DNA from: Affinundibacterium fentianense
GTDB taxonomy: Bacteria > Pseudomonadota > Gammaproteobacteria > Burkholderiales > Burkholderiaceae_D
Direction: 5' to 3'
NCBI RefSeq assembly: GCF_018139545.1
Contig: NZ_JAGSPJ010000006.1
Span: 310,001-374,000, forward strand
DNA length: 64,000 bases
Within the stretch, counting starts at the first letter, position 1. The number at the start of each line of letters is the position of its first letter. Below are positions 37,288 through 46,884 of this stretch, piece by piece. The notes beneath the pieces are model-generated. The model ran no database searches and had not been told where the DNA came from. It saw only the letters and a list, made by a program, of their open reading frames with translations. Position numbers and translations under genes: made by a program.

Positions 37288-37596
37288 GACGACATCCTTA
37301 GAATTTGAAAATCTATTTCAAGAAAAGCATCGCCGATATTGGGGATTTGGCCTATTTTCGCTTATCTTGAAATGGATTCTCAGCGGGCTATCAACAGCAT
37401 TTATTCAACAAGAATCGATGAAATCGTGTCAATTCTACGCCTACTTGATTGTCGACAGCACTCACTCGAACGGATATTTTTAAGTTTTACCTCAGACAAA
37501 TTGCCATCAAGATTCTGAGTCGGCATTCGCAGTCGAGACGAGTCGGAAAAATCGCGGCAATCACCAGAAAGCCCATGTTTTTTCATTGACGATAAC
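37288..37596. other. Upstream region of ndh
   Basis: A 309-bp stretch between the start of ndh and the end of the DUF2200 gene. Besides the TTGAAA/TTTCAA repeat next to ndh I see no coding sequence or strong hairpin. Confidence 0.35.
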
Positions 37597-37944
37597 TCAT
37601 CGTTTTATCTTGTCTAGTGGCTTTCCCTTCGCGAGTTCATCCACCAATTTATCGAGATAGCGAATTTTCTGCATCAGCGGATCGGCCACTTCTTCTACTC
37701 GTACTCCACAGACCACACCCGTAATTAAATGGATGTTCGGGTGCATTTTGGGTGCTTGATCAAAAAACTCAATGAAAGTCTTTTCGCTAAGTATTTGCGC
37801 TTGGAGTGCTTCTTCGGTATAGCCTGTGAGCCAACAAATGAGATGATCAACTTCTTGTTGGGTACGTTGTTTGTTTTGCGCTTTCTTGACGTAAAGTGGA
37901 TAGACCTTTGAGAAAGCAGTGGTAAAAATTCGATGTTGTGGCAT
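37597..37944 (-). CDS. DUF2200 family protein
   Basis: A 115-residue protein that matches DUF2200: [45 protein letters not shown], then [52 protein letters not shown]. It is soluble, alpha-rich and of unknown function. The start is put at ATG 37944, with AAGGACC before it; a GTG one codon earlier could also begin the frame. It stands alone. Confidence 0.88.
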   Translation of the reverse strand: MPQHRIFTTAFSKVYPLYVKKAQNKQRTQQEVDHLICWLTGYTEEALQAQILSEKTFIEFFDQAPKMHPNIHLITGVVCGVRVEEVADPLMQKIRYLDKLVDELAKGKPLDKIKR

Positions 37945-38477
37945 CACGGTCCTTTGTCATGAGGAATGAAGTGGATTTCTTTGATCGATGCCGGCAGTTG
38001 TTCTCGATGACTTGTTTTGATTAGTCAGCAAAGGCTGTTCAGCGAAACGGATTGCGCTTGCACCACTTGGATTCAAGTCTTAACACCATATGTTTTGATT
38101 GTTGAAAGCTTATATCAATTTTGTGCGAACGTGATTGATCAAGTGAAATTGCTTTTATGACTATTGTTAAATGGCGTGACATTGGAAGCTTCTCCATCGA
38201 ACGACCTGAACTTGTTTTGTTGTAATCAATAAGTTGGCGACTCTGTTGTTAATTGGATCCTCCTCCTACAGTTTGTTTCCTACCTAAGTTATTCTCACTC
38301 TATTCGCTTTGTAATTGGAGTTTCATTTTGAGTTCCATTTCGAGATTGATTTCGCCGTATTCAGCGAGCTAAGAAGTCATTGCTCGGGGCGCAGCTGGAA
38401 TTGGATTGATGAGCTGAGATCGGTCATTACAAAGGATCAGTTTTTGTTCGAGGGGTGTCTCAATGGAGAAGGCAACA
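37945..38477. other. 533-bp region upstream of the DUF1800 gene
   Basis: AT-rich, with no supported gene. It holds a short ACTTG-GATT-CAAGT palindrome near 38065 and a partly repeated stretch (GTTTCATTTTGAG/GTTCCATTTCGAG) at 38320-38350. A 79-residue frame there (38315) is low in quality and overlaps the DUF1800 start, so I do not call it. Confidence 0.35.
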
Positions 38478-40145
38478 ATGAAAATGCAAGATTTTTACCG
38501 CTGTCTCTACTTAACGAGTATTTTTTTGATCACAGCCTGCACTCGGAGCAATGAAGATCTTGTGCCTGCGGCACACAATTCAAGTGGGCAAGTGAGCACG
38601 CAAAGTACTTCACCGCTCAGCTATTACGCTGCTGCGCGATTTGCTGAACAAGTCAGTTTTGGCGTTAATCCAGCATTGATCGCCGATCTGCAAAGTGTCG
38701 GATACGAAGGATGGATCAATGCACAAATCGCGATGCCGGCGGTGCCCTATACGATACCTCGAGAAGCGTTGAACTTTACAAACCAAGCTGGTGAGGCAGT
38801 CGCTTGGCTATACCGCAATAGTGAGTTTTGGGATTCTGCGCTAACTGCTCGCGATCAACTGCGCCAACGTGTGACTTGGGCGATTTTTCAGTACATTCCG
38901 GTGAGTATGGGACAAGCGAATGGCAGCATGGAGTATTACAACATGCTACGTCGCAACGCCTTAGGAAATTATGCAACGCTGTTAAAAGAAGTCACGTTGA
39001 ATCCACACATGGGCTTTTATTTGAATAATGAATTAAATCGCCCAACCTCGCCCCAATGTCTCGGTTGTACGCCAAATGAAAACTATGCTCGCGAGTTACT
39101 CCAGCTATTTTCGGTCGGTGTGGTGCAACTGAATCCAGACGGTAGCGTGATTCGTGATGCACAAGGTAAAGTCAAAGAAACGTATACGCAAAAAGACGTG
39201 GAAGAATTGGCGCGCGCCCTGACGGGCTGGCGTGCTCCGCCGAATAATACCGGACTGCCGAATCAGAGTTGGCCACATTACGGTCAAGCGATGGTCCCAG
39301 AACAAGCGAGTTTTTTACATGACAGTGGTCAAAAGACAGTGATGGGAACTCTCCTTAAATCCGGCATGGGACCTGCCGAAGAATTGGATGCCGTGATTGC
39401 GATGTTAATGAAGCATCCGAATACTGCGCCGTTTGTTAGTCTTCGTCTGATTCAGCATTTGGTCGCTAGCAATCCCAGCCCACAATATCTCGCAAGAGTT
39501 TCCGCTGTATTCAAGAATAATGGAAAAGGAGTGAGTGGGGATCTAGCCGCAGTGGTGAAAGCAATCTTACTCGATCCTGAAGCGCGTCAAGGCGATCAAC
39601 TCGGTGGCAATGATCGTCAGTCAGGCTATTTGCGGGAGCCCGTGTTGTGGCTGTCATCGGTTTATCGAGGACTCGGTTGTCAGCATATGACGCGCGGTGT
39701 TTGGCAAGGGAATGAATACGTGGATCAGCCACAAAATCAAGCAACCATTTCCCCTCCTAGTATTTTTTCCTACTACCAGGCGGGTGACCGTGCGCCTGGC
39801 AGCAATTTGCTGGCGCCAGAGCAACGTCTGTTAAACACACTAGAATTTACTTCACGCCTCGGTGATTTATCTTGGCGTTTTTCGGATACAAATAACCCGA
39901 ATCATCAGAATAATTTGAAAAATTCGGGATGCAAACTCGATGAGTTGACAGCAGCGTTTGGCATTTCGCCGACAGCCTTTTTAGATCTTCTCAGTAAGCG
40001 TTGGTTTCGTGGGGCGATGCCCGCGACCTTGCGCAATAGTTTAACAAGCTTGATGAACGGTGAGCGTTGGGAGTCAAATGAGCAAGGTGCGTTGACGACT
40101 TTGCAGTTTGCATTAACAAGTCCAAGTTTTGGAGTGATCAAATGA
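38478..40145 (+). CDS. DUF1800-family lipoprotein
   Basis: A 555-residue protein. The start is set at 38478 because GGAGAAGG sits five bases before that ATG. The N-terminus (MKMQDFYRCLYLTSIFLITACTRS) is a lipoprotein signal with lipobox ITAC. The body matches DUF1800: ARFAEQVSFGVNPALIADLQSVGYEGWI, then NENYARELLQLFSVGVVQL, then DVEELARALTGWRAP and RFIQHL-type helices. The function of DUF1800 is unknown. Its stop overlaps the DUF1501 gene by four bases, and the two families occur together throughout bacteria. Confidence 0.9.
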   Translation: MKMQDFYRCLYLTSIFLITACTRSNEDLVPAAHNSSGQVSTQSTSPLSYYAAARFAEQVSFGVNPALIADLQSVGYEGWINAQIAMPAVPYTIPREALNFTNQAGEAVAWLYRNSEFWDSALTARDQLRQRVTWAIFQYIPVSMGQANGSMEYYNMLRRNALGNYATLLKEVTLNPHMGFYLNNELNRPTSPQCLGCTPNENYARELLQLFSVGVVQLNPDGSVIRDAQGKVKETYTQKDVEELARALTGWRAPPNNTGLPNQSWPHYGQAMVPEQASFLHDSGQKTVMGTLLKSGMGPAEELDAVIAMLMKHPNTAPFVSLRLIQHLVASNPSPQYLARVSAVFKNNGKGVSGDLAAVVKAILLDPEARQGDQLGGNDRQSGYLREPVLWLSSVYRGLGCQHMTRGVWQGNEYVDQPQNQATISPPSIFSYYQAGDRAPGSNLLAPEQRLLNTLEFTSRLGDLSWRFSDTNNPNHQNNLKNSGCKLDELTAAFGISPTAFLDLLSKRWFRGAMPATLRNSLTSLMNGERWESNEQGALTTLQFALTSPSFGVIK

Positions 40146-41494
40146 AACGACGCGCTTTTTTGAAAACCTTGGGATTGCCAGCTTTAAGCGGATTGGGCAT
40201 CAGTACTTTATATAGTGATACGAATCTCAGCCAAGCCGCGTCGAATGACTATAAGGCCCTTGTTTGTATTTTTCTGAATGGTGGAAATGACGGTCACAAT
40301 AGTTTGATTCCGACTGATGCTGCCTACAATGACTACAGCAAGTCACGCCCCGATCTGGCGTTACCTAAAGAATCGCTCATCAGTTTAAGCGGAGCCAGTG
40401 CGGGGCATAGCTTTGCTGTACACCCTGGTTTAGCGCCACTCGCGTCCTTGTATGACCAGAAGCGACTTGGATGGATTGTGAATGCTGGTCCTTTGATCGC
40501 ACCCGCAACGGGTGCGCAGGTTATTGATCGTGCGGTTGCTATTCCTCCCTATCTGATGTCGCACAGTGATCAAACTGCGATGCAGCAAGGTTGGGGCGGC
40601 GATTTTGATCAAAGTGGCTGGGCTGGACGAGCCTTAGAGCTATTACCTGCTGCTTACTTGAATAAACTAAATGCAGTCACGATGTCTTCGGATCGTACGT
40701 TGGTGCTCGGAAAAAATGCAAGTGTTTCGTTTATGTCGCCAGGTGGTGCGCGTTATTGGGGACGCGCTGACCTCGCCTCGCCCCAGACCTATTGGGCACA
40801 GGCTTTAAATAATATGGCGAAATTGCAGTTTTCGAATCAATACGAATCGGAATACGCGCGCACCCTAGACTTGAGTGTGAGCGAGTCGACTCTATTGACA
40901 CAGGTTTTTCTTAAAGCGAGTGAGCCGAAAGCGAATTTCGCAAGTGATGATTTAGCGACGCGTTTGCGGGCTTTAGCGAGTGTTCTTCCCGCGTTTAAAA
41001 ACATGGGCTACAAGCGCCAGGTGTTCTTAGTCAGCTGGGGCAGCTTCGATACGCATTATGGCCAGCGTGGGAATGATGCGCGTACCCAAGATGCTCAGCT
41101 GGCTGTCGTCGGCAAAGCGGTTGCTGCATTTGATCAAGCGATCGTCGCAGCGGGTATGAGTTCGGAAGTGACCACCTTTAGTTTGAGTGACTTTGGACGT
41201 ACCTTACGCCCAGCCTCCGGCGCTGGTTCAGATCATGCATGGGGCAATCATTGGTTTGTTCTCGGTGGTGCTGTCGCAGGAGGGCAAGTGTTTGGCCAAT
41301 TCCCATCTTTGGTATTGGGCGGCGTCGAAGACGGAGATCCTGGCAGAGGGGGCCGCCATGTACCCACCACCAGTACCGAACAGGTTGGCGCAAGTCTCAT
41401 GCAATGGATGGGTTTGCCGGCGGCGCAGTTGTCGACCGTATTCCCAAATCTAAATAATTTTTCACAAAAAACTTTACCTCTGTTTAAAACATAA
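40142..41494 (+). CDS. DUF1501-family protein
   Basis: A 450-residue protein of the sulfatase/alkaline-phosphatase-like DUF1501 family. The N-terminus MKRRAFLKTLGLPALSGLG has a twin-arginine-like signal (RRAFLK), so it is probably exported folded. Then ALVCIFLNGGNDGHNSLIP, MSHSDQTAMQQGWG and SLSDFGRTLRPASGAGSDHAWGNHWFVLGG contain the conserved metal-ligand candidates. Its substrate is unknown. It is coupled with the DUF1800 gene upstream, and it precedes an RTX protease gene by about 100 bp. Confidence 0.9.
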   Translation: MKRRAFLKTLGLPALSGLGISTLYSDTNLSQAASNDYKALVCIFLNGGNDGHNSLIPTDAAYNDYSKSRPDLALPKESLISLSGASAGHSFAVHPGLAPLASLYDQKRLGWIVNAGPLIAPATGAQVIDRAVAIPPYLMSHSDQTAMQQGWGGDFDQSGWAGRALELLPAAYLNKLNAVTMSSDRTLVLGKNASVSFMSPGGARYWGRADLASPQTYWAQALNNMAKLQFSNQYESEYARTLDLSVSESTLLTQVFLKASEPKANFASDDLATRLRALASVLPAFKNMGYKRQVFLVSWGSFDTHYGQRGNDARTQDAQLAVVGKAVAAFDQAIVAAGMSSEVTTFSLSDFGRTLRPASGAGSDHAWGNHWFVLGGAVAGGQVFGQFPSLVLGGVEDGDPGRGGRHVPTTSTEQVGASLMQWMGLPAAQLSTVFPNLNNFSQKTLPLFKT

Positions 41495-41601
41495 GCACGA
41501 TTTTTCAGGAAATTGCTCAGCTCGAGTTGGATGGTTGAGATAGTTTTATAGGCACTGACAAATTGGTATTTGTTTTCTCGACATAAAAAAGGATGAGTGG
41601 C

Positions 41602-44430
41602 ATGGCTGACATACGTTTGACGAAAGGTAAAGATGACTATACCCAGCCTATTAGTGAGCGCTACAGCTGGAATAATGTCTTTGGCGATGACGGTGACGAC
41701 ATCATCCGCTCGTATAGCGGGAATGTTTTGGGTGGTCGTGGGAATGACACCATACAGTTTATTCCTATCGAGGGAGAACCATGGTGGCAAGTCGTAGCGG
41801 CATACTGGGATGGTGCGCCGGGAAAAATTGTTGTTGATCTTGGCGAGGGCTGGGCATTGGATGGTTGGGGTGGGCGTGACACCTTAATTGGAATCGAAGC
41901 CGCTGCAGGAAATTGGTTTGAGAATGAATTTTATGGCAGTAAAAACGCCAACGCTTTTTGGGCTGGAACGGGGAAAAATACTGTCGACGGACGAGAAGGA
42001 TTTGATGTCGTCAATTTGCCGTGGTTTTCAGATACGGCACCAAAGTGGGATGACTTTACGATTAAAGTCAGCGTAGATGGAAAGAGCGCTACGGTGACCA
42101 GTCGCTTGTCGAATCAATTTGTTGCAAGTTTAAGCAATGTTGAAGCACTCACGATTTGGGATGGCGAGATCGAACAACAGCGTTTGCTGACCGAGTTTGT
42201 GACCGTGCAAGATCTGGCTGTGGATGGTCTGATACAGGGGCTTGCAAATCGATGGAATGCGTCGTCAAGCGTGGGTAGTGCGGTTGAAGTGAGTTTTAGT
42301 TTTATACTCAATGCGACCAGTGCGGGGGGCGAAGTCACGCAATTCCGAACTTTTTCGCCTGCTGAGAGAGACAGCGTGCGAGCGATATTCAAGGAATTGA
42401 GTCAATTCACGGGTTTGCAGTTTCGAGAAATTGATGAGTCGTCGGGGCAAGCAGGCAGTATTCGGATGGGAGTCAGTCAACAGTTAAACTCTAAGGGAAT
42501 GAGTCATTTTCCGGGGGAAGCGGGTGATGCAGCGGGCGACATTTGGATGGACGTCGAGTCGATGCTGAAATTTGCTCCTGGCACAGCGGGATATACCGCG
42601 TACTTACATGAACTAGGTCACGCCTTAGGTTTGCGACATACACGGAATATCGACGCTGCCGATCATTACGCAAAAGAAATTCTAAGTGCCTACGATCAAA
42701 CGAGTTATACAGTGATGTCGCAAAATTACTCGGCCGATGGTCTTTTTCCTGCGACTTGGAGCAATATGGATATCGCCGCACTGCGCTACCTGTATGGAAC
42801 CAAATCCATCAATACTTCCGATACACGTATTGTCTTGGACAGTAGTTATGCTGCGCAACAAAAGACGATTGTGGATGATGGCGGGATAGACTCGATCGAT
42901 GCTTCGGCTTCAAAAGTCGGCGTGAGTATGGATTTAATACCGGGTCATTTAAGTAGTTTTGGTGTCACTGCGGATGGGATTCCAGCTGTGAACAATCTTG
43001 GCATCGCGGTGGGGAGTGTGATCGAAAATCTGATCGGCTCACAACTCGATGATTTTTTGTTGGGAAATGATGTTGACAACCAATTGACCGGCCAGAATGG
43101 TAATGATTGGATCGATGGCGGTAAAGGAATCGATACGGCGATCTTTACCGCAAATCGTGACAGTTATTTCATTACAAGCGCATTTGGCAAGATTTTTGTC
43201 GCTGCACGCGATGGATCTTCAGGGTATGACACTTTGCTGAATATCGAGAAGTTGAGTTTTTCAGATCAAACCTTGACGCTAGCGAACAAAGCTTTCGGTT
43301 CGGATATGGAGTTGATTGTCGATTTTGGAACGACGCAGAGCGGTCATTTACCAGTGTCGAGTGATCTCTCGGATGGCGAGGCAGTCTACCAACTTTTAAA
43401 AGCACCAGAAAGTGGCAGTGTCCAACTTCAATCGAACGGCGCGTACACCTACACGATCAACTCTGCAACTAAGAATTTCGATAGTTTCACCTATTCATTG
43501 TCGGATGGAAAAGGGAATACCAATCAATATAAAGTGTTTGTGCAAATTAATTTGGATGCGCATATCGTCAACGGTAGCGCACTGAGTGACAATTTATTGG
43601 GAACGAATACGAACGATGTAATGAATGGCCTAGCAGGTGATGATCTCTTGAATGGCGGGGGCGGCAATGATGCGATGGATGGTGGTGCTGGCATCGACAC
43701 AGCTGTGTATTCGGGCAAATTGGGCGAGTATAAGATCACACGATCGGGCGAATCCTATCAAATCTATTCAAAATTGGGCGTAGATGGCATTGATAGTCTA
43801 AGTCAGGTTGAGAAGTTGCAATTTGCGGATATGACCGTGAATTTGATGGTGCAATCGGTTGCCGCGAAAGCACCAACAGCAAGCGTCCAGCGATTGATTG
43901 AATTGTACGTCGCCTTTTTTAATCGGGTACCCGACGCCGATGGTATGGTGTATTGGATAGGTGAGATGCAGGCTGGAAAGAGCGTGAATCAGGTTGCTGA
44001 TATTTTCTATGGTGCTGGCGTGCAGTTCTCAGACCTCACTGGCTTTACGGCAAATATGACAAACACCGCATTCATTAATGTGGTGTACAAAAATGTATTG
44101 GGACGCGCAGAGGGAGCCGATGCCGGAGGCTTGAGTTATTGGAATGGAAAACTCGCGGATGGCAGTGAAACCCGAGGCAGTTTGGTTTCAACAATCTTGG
44201 ATGCTGCCCACAATTTTAAAGGCGATCCAACTTTAGGATGGGTTGCGAATTTACTCGATAATAAAATCGCGGTTGCACGTAGTTTCGCAATTGATTTGGG
44301 ACTGGGTTATGCGAGTGGGGATGATGCGATAAAACACGGAATGGAAATCGCAGCAGCAGTCACTCCGACGGATGCGCAGACAGCGTTGAAATTGATCGGA
44401 ATTAACACCGCTGATTTGAGTCTGTATTGA
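41602..44430 (+). CDS. Large RTX/M10 metallopeptidase ending in DUF4214
   Basis: A 942-residue secreted protein without a Sec signal, as expected for type I secretion. In order: an N-terminal RTX-like segment with GGRGNDTI; a zinc metallopeptidase whose H336-E-L-G-H-A-L-G-L-R-H is the full HExxHxxGxxH ligand set, plus a Met-turn (TVMSQNY); RTX calcium repeats (GNDVDNQLTGQNGNDWIDGGKGIDTA); a cadherin/VCBS-like beta domain (about 590-650); more RTX (GLAGDDLLNGGGGNDAMDGGAGID); and a C-terminal DUF4214 module from about 770. The 41602 ATG starts MADIRLTKG; an upstream ATG at 41593 adds three residues. No T1SS genes lie nearby. Confidence 0.88.
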   Translation: MADIRLTKGKDDYTQPISERYSWNNVFGDDGDDIIRSYSGNVLGGRGNDTIQFIPIEGEPWWQVVAAYWDGAPGKIVVDLGEGWALDGWGGRDTLIGIEAAAGNWFENEFYGSKNANAFWAGTGKNTVDGREGFDVVNLPWFSDTAPKWDDFTIKVSVDGKSATVTSRLSNQFVASLSNVEALTIWDGEIEQQRLLTEFVTVQDLAVDGLIQGLANRWNASSSVGSAVEVSFSFILNATSAGGEVTQFRTFSPAERDSVRAIFKELSQFTGLQFREIDESSGQAGSIRMGVSQQLNSKGMSHFPGEAGDAAGDIWMDVESMLKFAPGTAGYTAYLHELGHALGLRHTRNIDAADHYAKEILSAYDQTSYTVMSQNYSADGLFPATWSNMDIAALRYLYGTKSINTSDTRIVLDSSYAAQQKTIVDDGGIDSIDASASKVGVSMDLIPGHLSSFGVTADGIPAVNNLGIAVGSVIENLIGSQLDDFLLGNDVDNQLTGQNGNDWIDGGKGIDTAIFTANRDSYFITSAFGKIFVAARDGSSGYDTLLNIEKLSFSDQTLTLANKAFGSDMELIVDFGTTQSGHLPVSSDLSDGEAVYQLLKAPESGSVQLQSNGAYTYTINSATKNFDSFTYSLSDGKGNTNQYKVFVQINLDAHIVNGSALSDNLLGTNTNDVMNGLAGDDLLNGGGGNDAMDGGAGIDTAVYSGKLGEYKITRSGESYQIYSKLGVDGIDSLSQVEKLQFADMTVNLMVQSVAAKAPTASVQRLIELYVAFFNRVPDADGMVYWIGEMQAGKSVNQVADIFYGAGVQFSDLTGFTANMTNTAFINVVYKNVLGRAEGADAGGLSYWNGKLADGSETRGSLVSTILDAAHNFKGDPTLGWVANLLDNKIAVARSFAIDLGLGYASGDDAIKHGMEIAAAVTPTDAQTALKLIGINTADLSLY

Positions 44431-44452
44431 GTCTGTATTGAGTCTGTATTGA
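44420..44452 (+). repeat. Three-copy 11-bp tandem repeat across the stop codon of the RTX gene
   Basis: The unit TTGAGTCTGTA occurs three times and is then broken at GAGCTTG. The first copies contain the end of the coding sequence with its TGA stop, so any slippage moves the 3' end rather than the protein. Confidence 0.8.
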
Positions 44453-44488
44453 GCTTGCTCAGAGCTAGAGAGAGCCTGCTTAATTGAA

Positions 44489-44525
44489 TATACCTTGAAA
44501 GCCGCCAAATCAAAGGTATTTTTTC
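44489..44525 (+). terminator. Terminator after the RTX gene
   Basis: ATACCTT pairs with AAGGTAT around GAAAGCCGCCAAATCA-type loop, followed by TTTTTTCTC. Confidence 0.75.
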
Positions 44526-44665
44526 TCACTGTCAACGACTTGCAATCTGGCGACCAATGTAATGTGTGCGTCAGCAGATTGCTTAAGTCGAAACAGAATT
44601 TGTGCTTGGAAATGGCGCTTGATTCGCATCGTAAAGTCGATTCAATCGCCTAGGTAACGAATTGT

Positions 44666-45727
44666 CTAGGATTTACCCTTACTTTTAAGTTTGCACTGGG
44701 TAAAATCTTCAGGTTCCTGCCATGCCGCGAAAGTGACGTGTTTTCCTATTTTTTCAAACAGTTGCTTCGCAGTTTTTTTGTCATTTGCGCGGCATGCAAA
44801 CTTAGCGAAATTATTCAGATTCCACTTGTCGGGAAAGTCTGCTATCAGCGTTTCGAATCCGGCTTTCATTTTCGGCCAATCGGTTTGCCCTGAAATAAAC
44901 ATATCGTCGCTACCGTGCGACCAATGTAAGCGAGCATACATGACGCGCGCCGTTTTTTCATCGAAGCGTTTCAATGTTTCTTGAACAAACTGTTGAAATT
45001 CTTGATCGCTTCCTCCCCATTTTTCTGTCATATAAGAAGCTTTGGTGAAGTAGAAATCGTAATAATGGGGAAACTTAGTAATTGCTTCACGATACAGCTT
45101 TTCGTAGTTTTCCTCTCTGAGCTCTTCTCTTGCCGCGACTTCCAACATTGCTGAATACCATGCTGGATTATTCCGTTCAGTTGGGGGGATTTGGTTCAGA
45201 ATATCTTTCGCTTTCTTGGTCCGAGCCCAGTATAGGCGCCACCCTTCTGGTGTCACTTTATAAGCATACCCACTGCCGCGTGCAGACCAAGCATATTCAA
45301 GTTCGAATTGGGCAAGCGCAATCTTTGCAGCTGTTTTATATGTTGTCGTGTCATGCCAATCGCGTAGGATTCTACGATAATCCGCCCAGTCGATATCTGA
45401 GCGAGGGTGCTTGCAGTCTGATAAGGCGTTTGCAATTCCTTGGTAAAAGCCCATTAGCTTAGGTTGACCATCGCTCGTTAGTGAATCTGCCTTATTCATT
45501 TCAGAGATCAGCTGATTCAAACTGTTGAAGTCGCGTTTTTGAATGAGTGCATCCGTTTGCACAGCGATGGCAACAATGGGGCGTTCAATGACTGGAGCGT
45601 CGCAAGCAAAGCTAGTTTGACTGAGGAATACACTCAGCGAAAAGACATAGGCGTGCTTAAGTAAGTTATGCAATAAGTTGTGCAATAAGTTGTGCAATAA
45701 GTTGAGCAATAAGTTGAGCGTGTTCAT
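44666..45727 (-). CDS. DUF4034-like secreted protein with a repetitive signal peptide
   Basis: A 353-residue protein. The body (about 45-353) has DUF4034 features: FNSLNQLISEMNKADSLTSDGQPKLMGFYQGIANAL, SGYAYKVTPEGWRLYWART, PNHYDFYFTKASY-like helices and GFETLIADFPDKWNLNNFAKFACRANDKKTAKQLFEKIG, a TPR-like repeat array. The first 25 residues are a row of LLHN/LLNL quartets coded by a 12-bp repeat, then the usual hydrophobic AYVFSLSVFLSQTSFA cleaved before CDAP. The true start may be one of several TTG codons inside the repeat. No ribosome site is seen. Confidence 0.7.
   Translation of the reverse strand: MNTLNLLLNLLHNLLHNLLHNLLKHAYVFSLSVFLSQTSFACDAPVIERPIVAIAVQTDALIQKRDFNSLNQLISEMNKADSLTSDGQPKLMGFYQGIANALSDCKHPRSDIDWADYRRILRDWHDTTTYKTAAKIALAQFELEYAWSARGSGYAYKVTPEGWRLYWARTKKAKDILNQIPPTERNNPAWYSAMLEVAAREELREENYEKLYREAITKFPHYYDFYFTKASYMTEKWGGSDQEFQQFVQETLKRFDEKTARVMYARLHWSHGSDDMFISGQTDWPKMKAGFETLIADFPDKWNLNNFAKFACRANDKKTAKQLFEKIGKHVTFAAWQEPEDFTQCKLKSKGKS
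45660..45719 (-). repeat. 12-bp tandem repeat inside a signal-peptide coding region
   Basis: Five copies of AATAAGTTGTGC-type units (the ends vary as GTGC, GAGC or ATGC). Each unit is a multiple of three, so slippage adds or removes a Leu-Leu-(His/Asn)-type block in the hydrophobic core of the exported protein without shifting the frame. Confidence 0.9.
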
Positions 45728-46063
45728 AAAGTTGAAGCTTCAATTAAGTGGTGTGCTATGTTCGGGGGGCGATGAAAACGTTAGTATATTGACATGGAGC
45801 CTGATGAATGGAAAGGAAAATATCCTCGTCCAATCGGACATTTGTTCAGAAGGCCTCAATGCAAACGGGGCTGCTTGCATCTAGGTCGTCCCGAGTTATC
45901 GCTTTCTTTGTTCCTTGCTCTCGACTGAGAAGATTCACGATACCCACAATAATTAATGGGAGAGTTTGAACTTGAGACATGGGTCAAAGTAGAGACGCAA
46001 ACCAAGAATTTGAACGGTATCGACCTCAACGAACAAAATAATTAAGGCTGCTTGGAATTTTTC
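45728..46063. other. 336-bp gap between DUF4034-like and YceH genes
   Basis: The region upstream of the DUF4034-like gene and downstream of yceH. I see no supported gene, terminator or operator in it. Confidence 0.35.
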
Positions 46064-46747
46064 TTAATCAAATTGACGTTTGAATTCTGCAAACTGCGTC
46101 TTCAGATCTTCGACATTTCGCTTGAGTTCTGCAACTTCGTCTTCTAGCTGATTGATTCGGTCAGCGCGGACTGCTGGCGCTAAGGAATGACTAGTCATGG
46201 TCGCTTGTTGTTGTTCGATTGAAGTTTCATCGCAACTAAGGAGATGAGCATAGCGGGGTTCTTTTGTCCCAGGAGAGAGCGTCAGACGCGCTACCAAGGC
46301 TGGGTATTTATTCATCAGGAATTCTAGTGCCTTGTCTAATTCTGCAATATCGCGGAATTCGTGCAAGCGTCCGGCGCGACTGCGGATTTCTCCCGCAGTC
46401 TGCCAACCACGCAACATCAAAATCACCAATGCTGCGAGCTTGTCCTGTTCAAGCATCCATTTAAGGCGCATGCGGTGTTCATACTTCGCGACGCGCGCTC
46501 CTGCTTGATGCGTCACACTGATTAATTTTCGTTGCGCAAGCCGATCAAGTGCTACGGTGACTTCAGCTTCACTCAAAGTCATGACGGGATCGCGGCTAGT
46601 CAGTTGATTGCAAGCGTTGAGTAAAGCATTGAGGGAGAGAGGATAGTTGTCGGGTGTGGTCGCTTCTTTTTCGGCAAGAGAACCTAATACCCGAATTTCA
46701 ACTTCATCCAAAAAGTCCTCGGCTGGATTGTTAGTTTGATTTGACAT
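46064..46747 (-). CDS. yceH: YceH-family protein (DUF480)
   Basis: A 227-residue soluble protein. The DUF480 core is clear: EDFLDEVEIRVLGSLAEKEATTPDNYPLSLNALLNACNQLTSRDPVMTLSE, then GWQTAGEIRSRAGRLHEFRDI and LARLTLSPGTKEPRYAHLL. The fold is two winged helices. The C-terminal part (INQLEDEVAELKRNVEDLKTQFAEFKRQF) is a coiled coil that probably mediates oligomerisation. Function is not settled. The gene stands alone. Confidence 0.9.
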   Translation of the reverse strand: MSNQTNNPAEDFLDEVEIRVLGSLAEKEATTPDNYPLSLNALLNACNQLTSRDPVMTLSEAEVTVALDRLAQRKLISVTHQAGARVAKYEHRMRLKWMLEQDKLAALVILMLRGWQTAGEIRSRAGRLHEFRDIAELDKALEFLMNKYPALVARLTLSPGTKEPRYAHLLSCDETSIEQQQATMTSHSLAPAVRADRINQLEDEVAELKRNVEDLKTQFAEFKRQFD

Positions 46748-46884
46748 AGCGTACTTTCTTGAACTAGGGATAGCATTGGAATGTAGAGATTCTAGGCATC
46801 ATATCTGGCGTGACCTTAAGTTGCCAGTGTCCTACAACGGAAAGTTGTCTTGCGAGAGCGCAGTTCTGGATTCAATGTCCAATT

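Noticed and set aside
38315-38554. 79-residue frame before the DUF1800 gene
   Set aside because: It overlaps the DUF1800 start out of frame, begins with a low-complexity EFHFEFHFEI run and lacks a good ribosome site.
45678-45884. Plus-strand frame containing the 12-bp repeat
   Set aside because: It reads the repeat on the opposite strand; the minus-strand gene has a real domain downstream and the plus frame does not.
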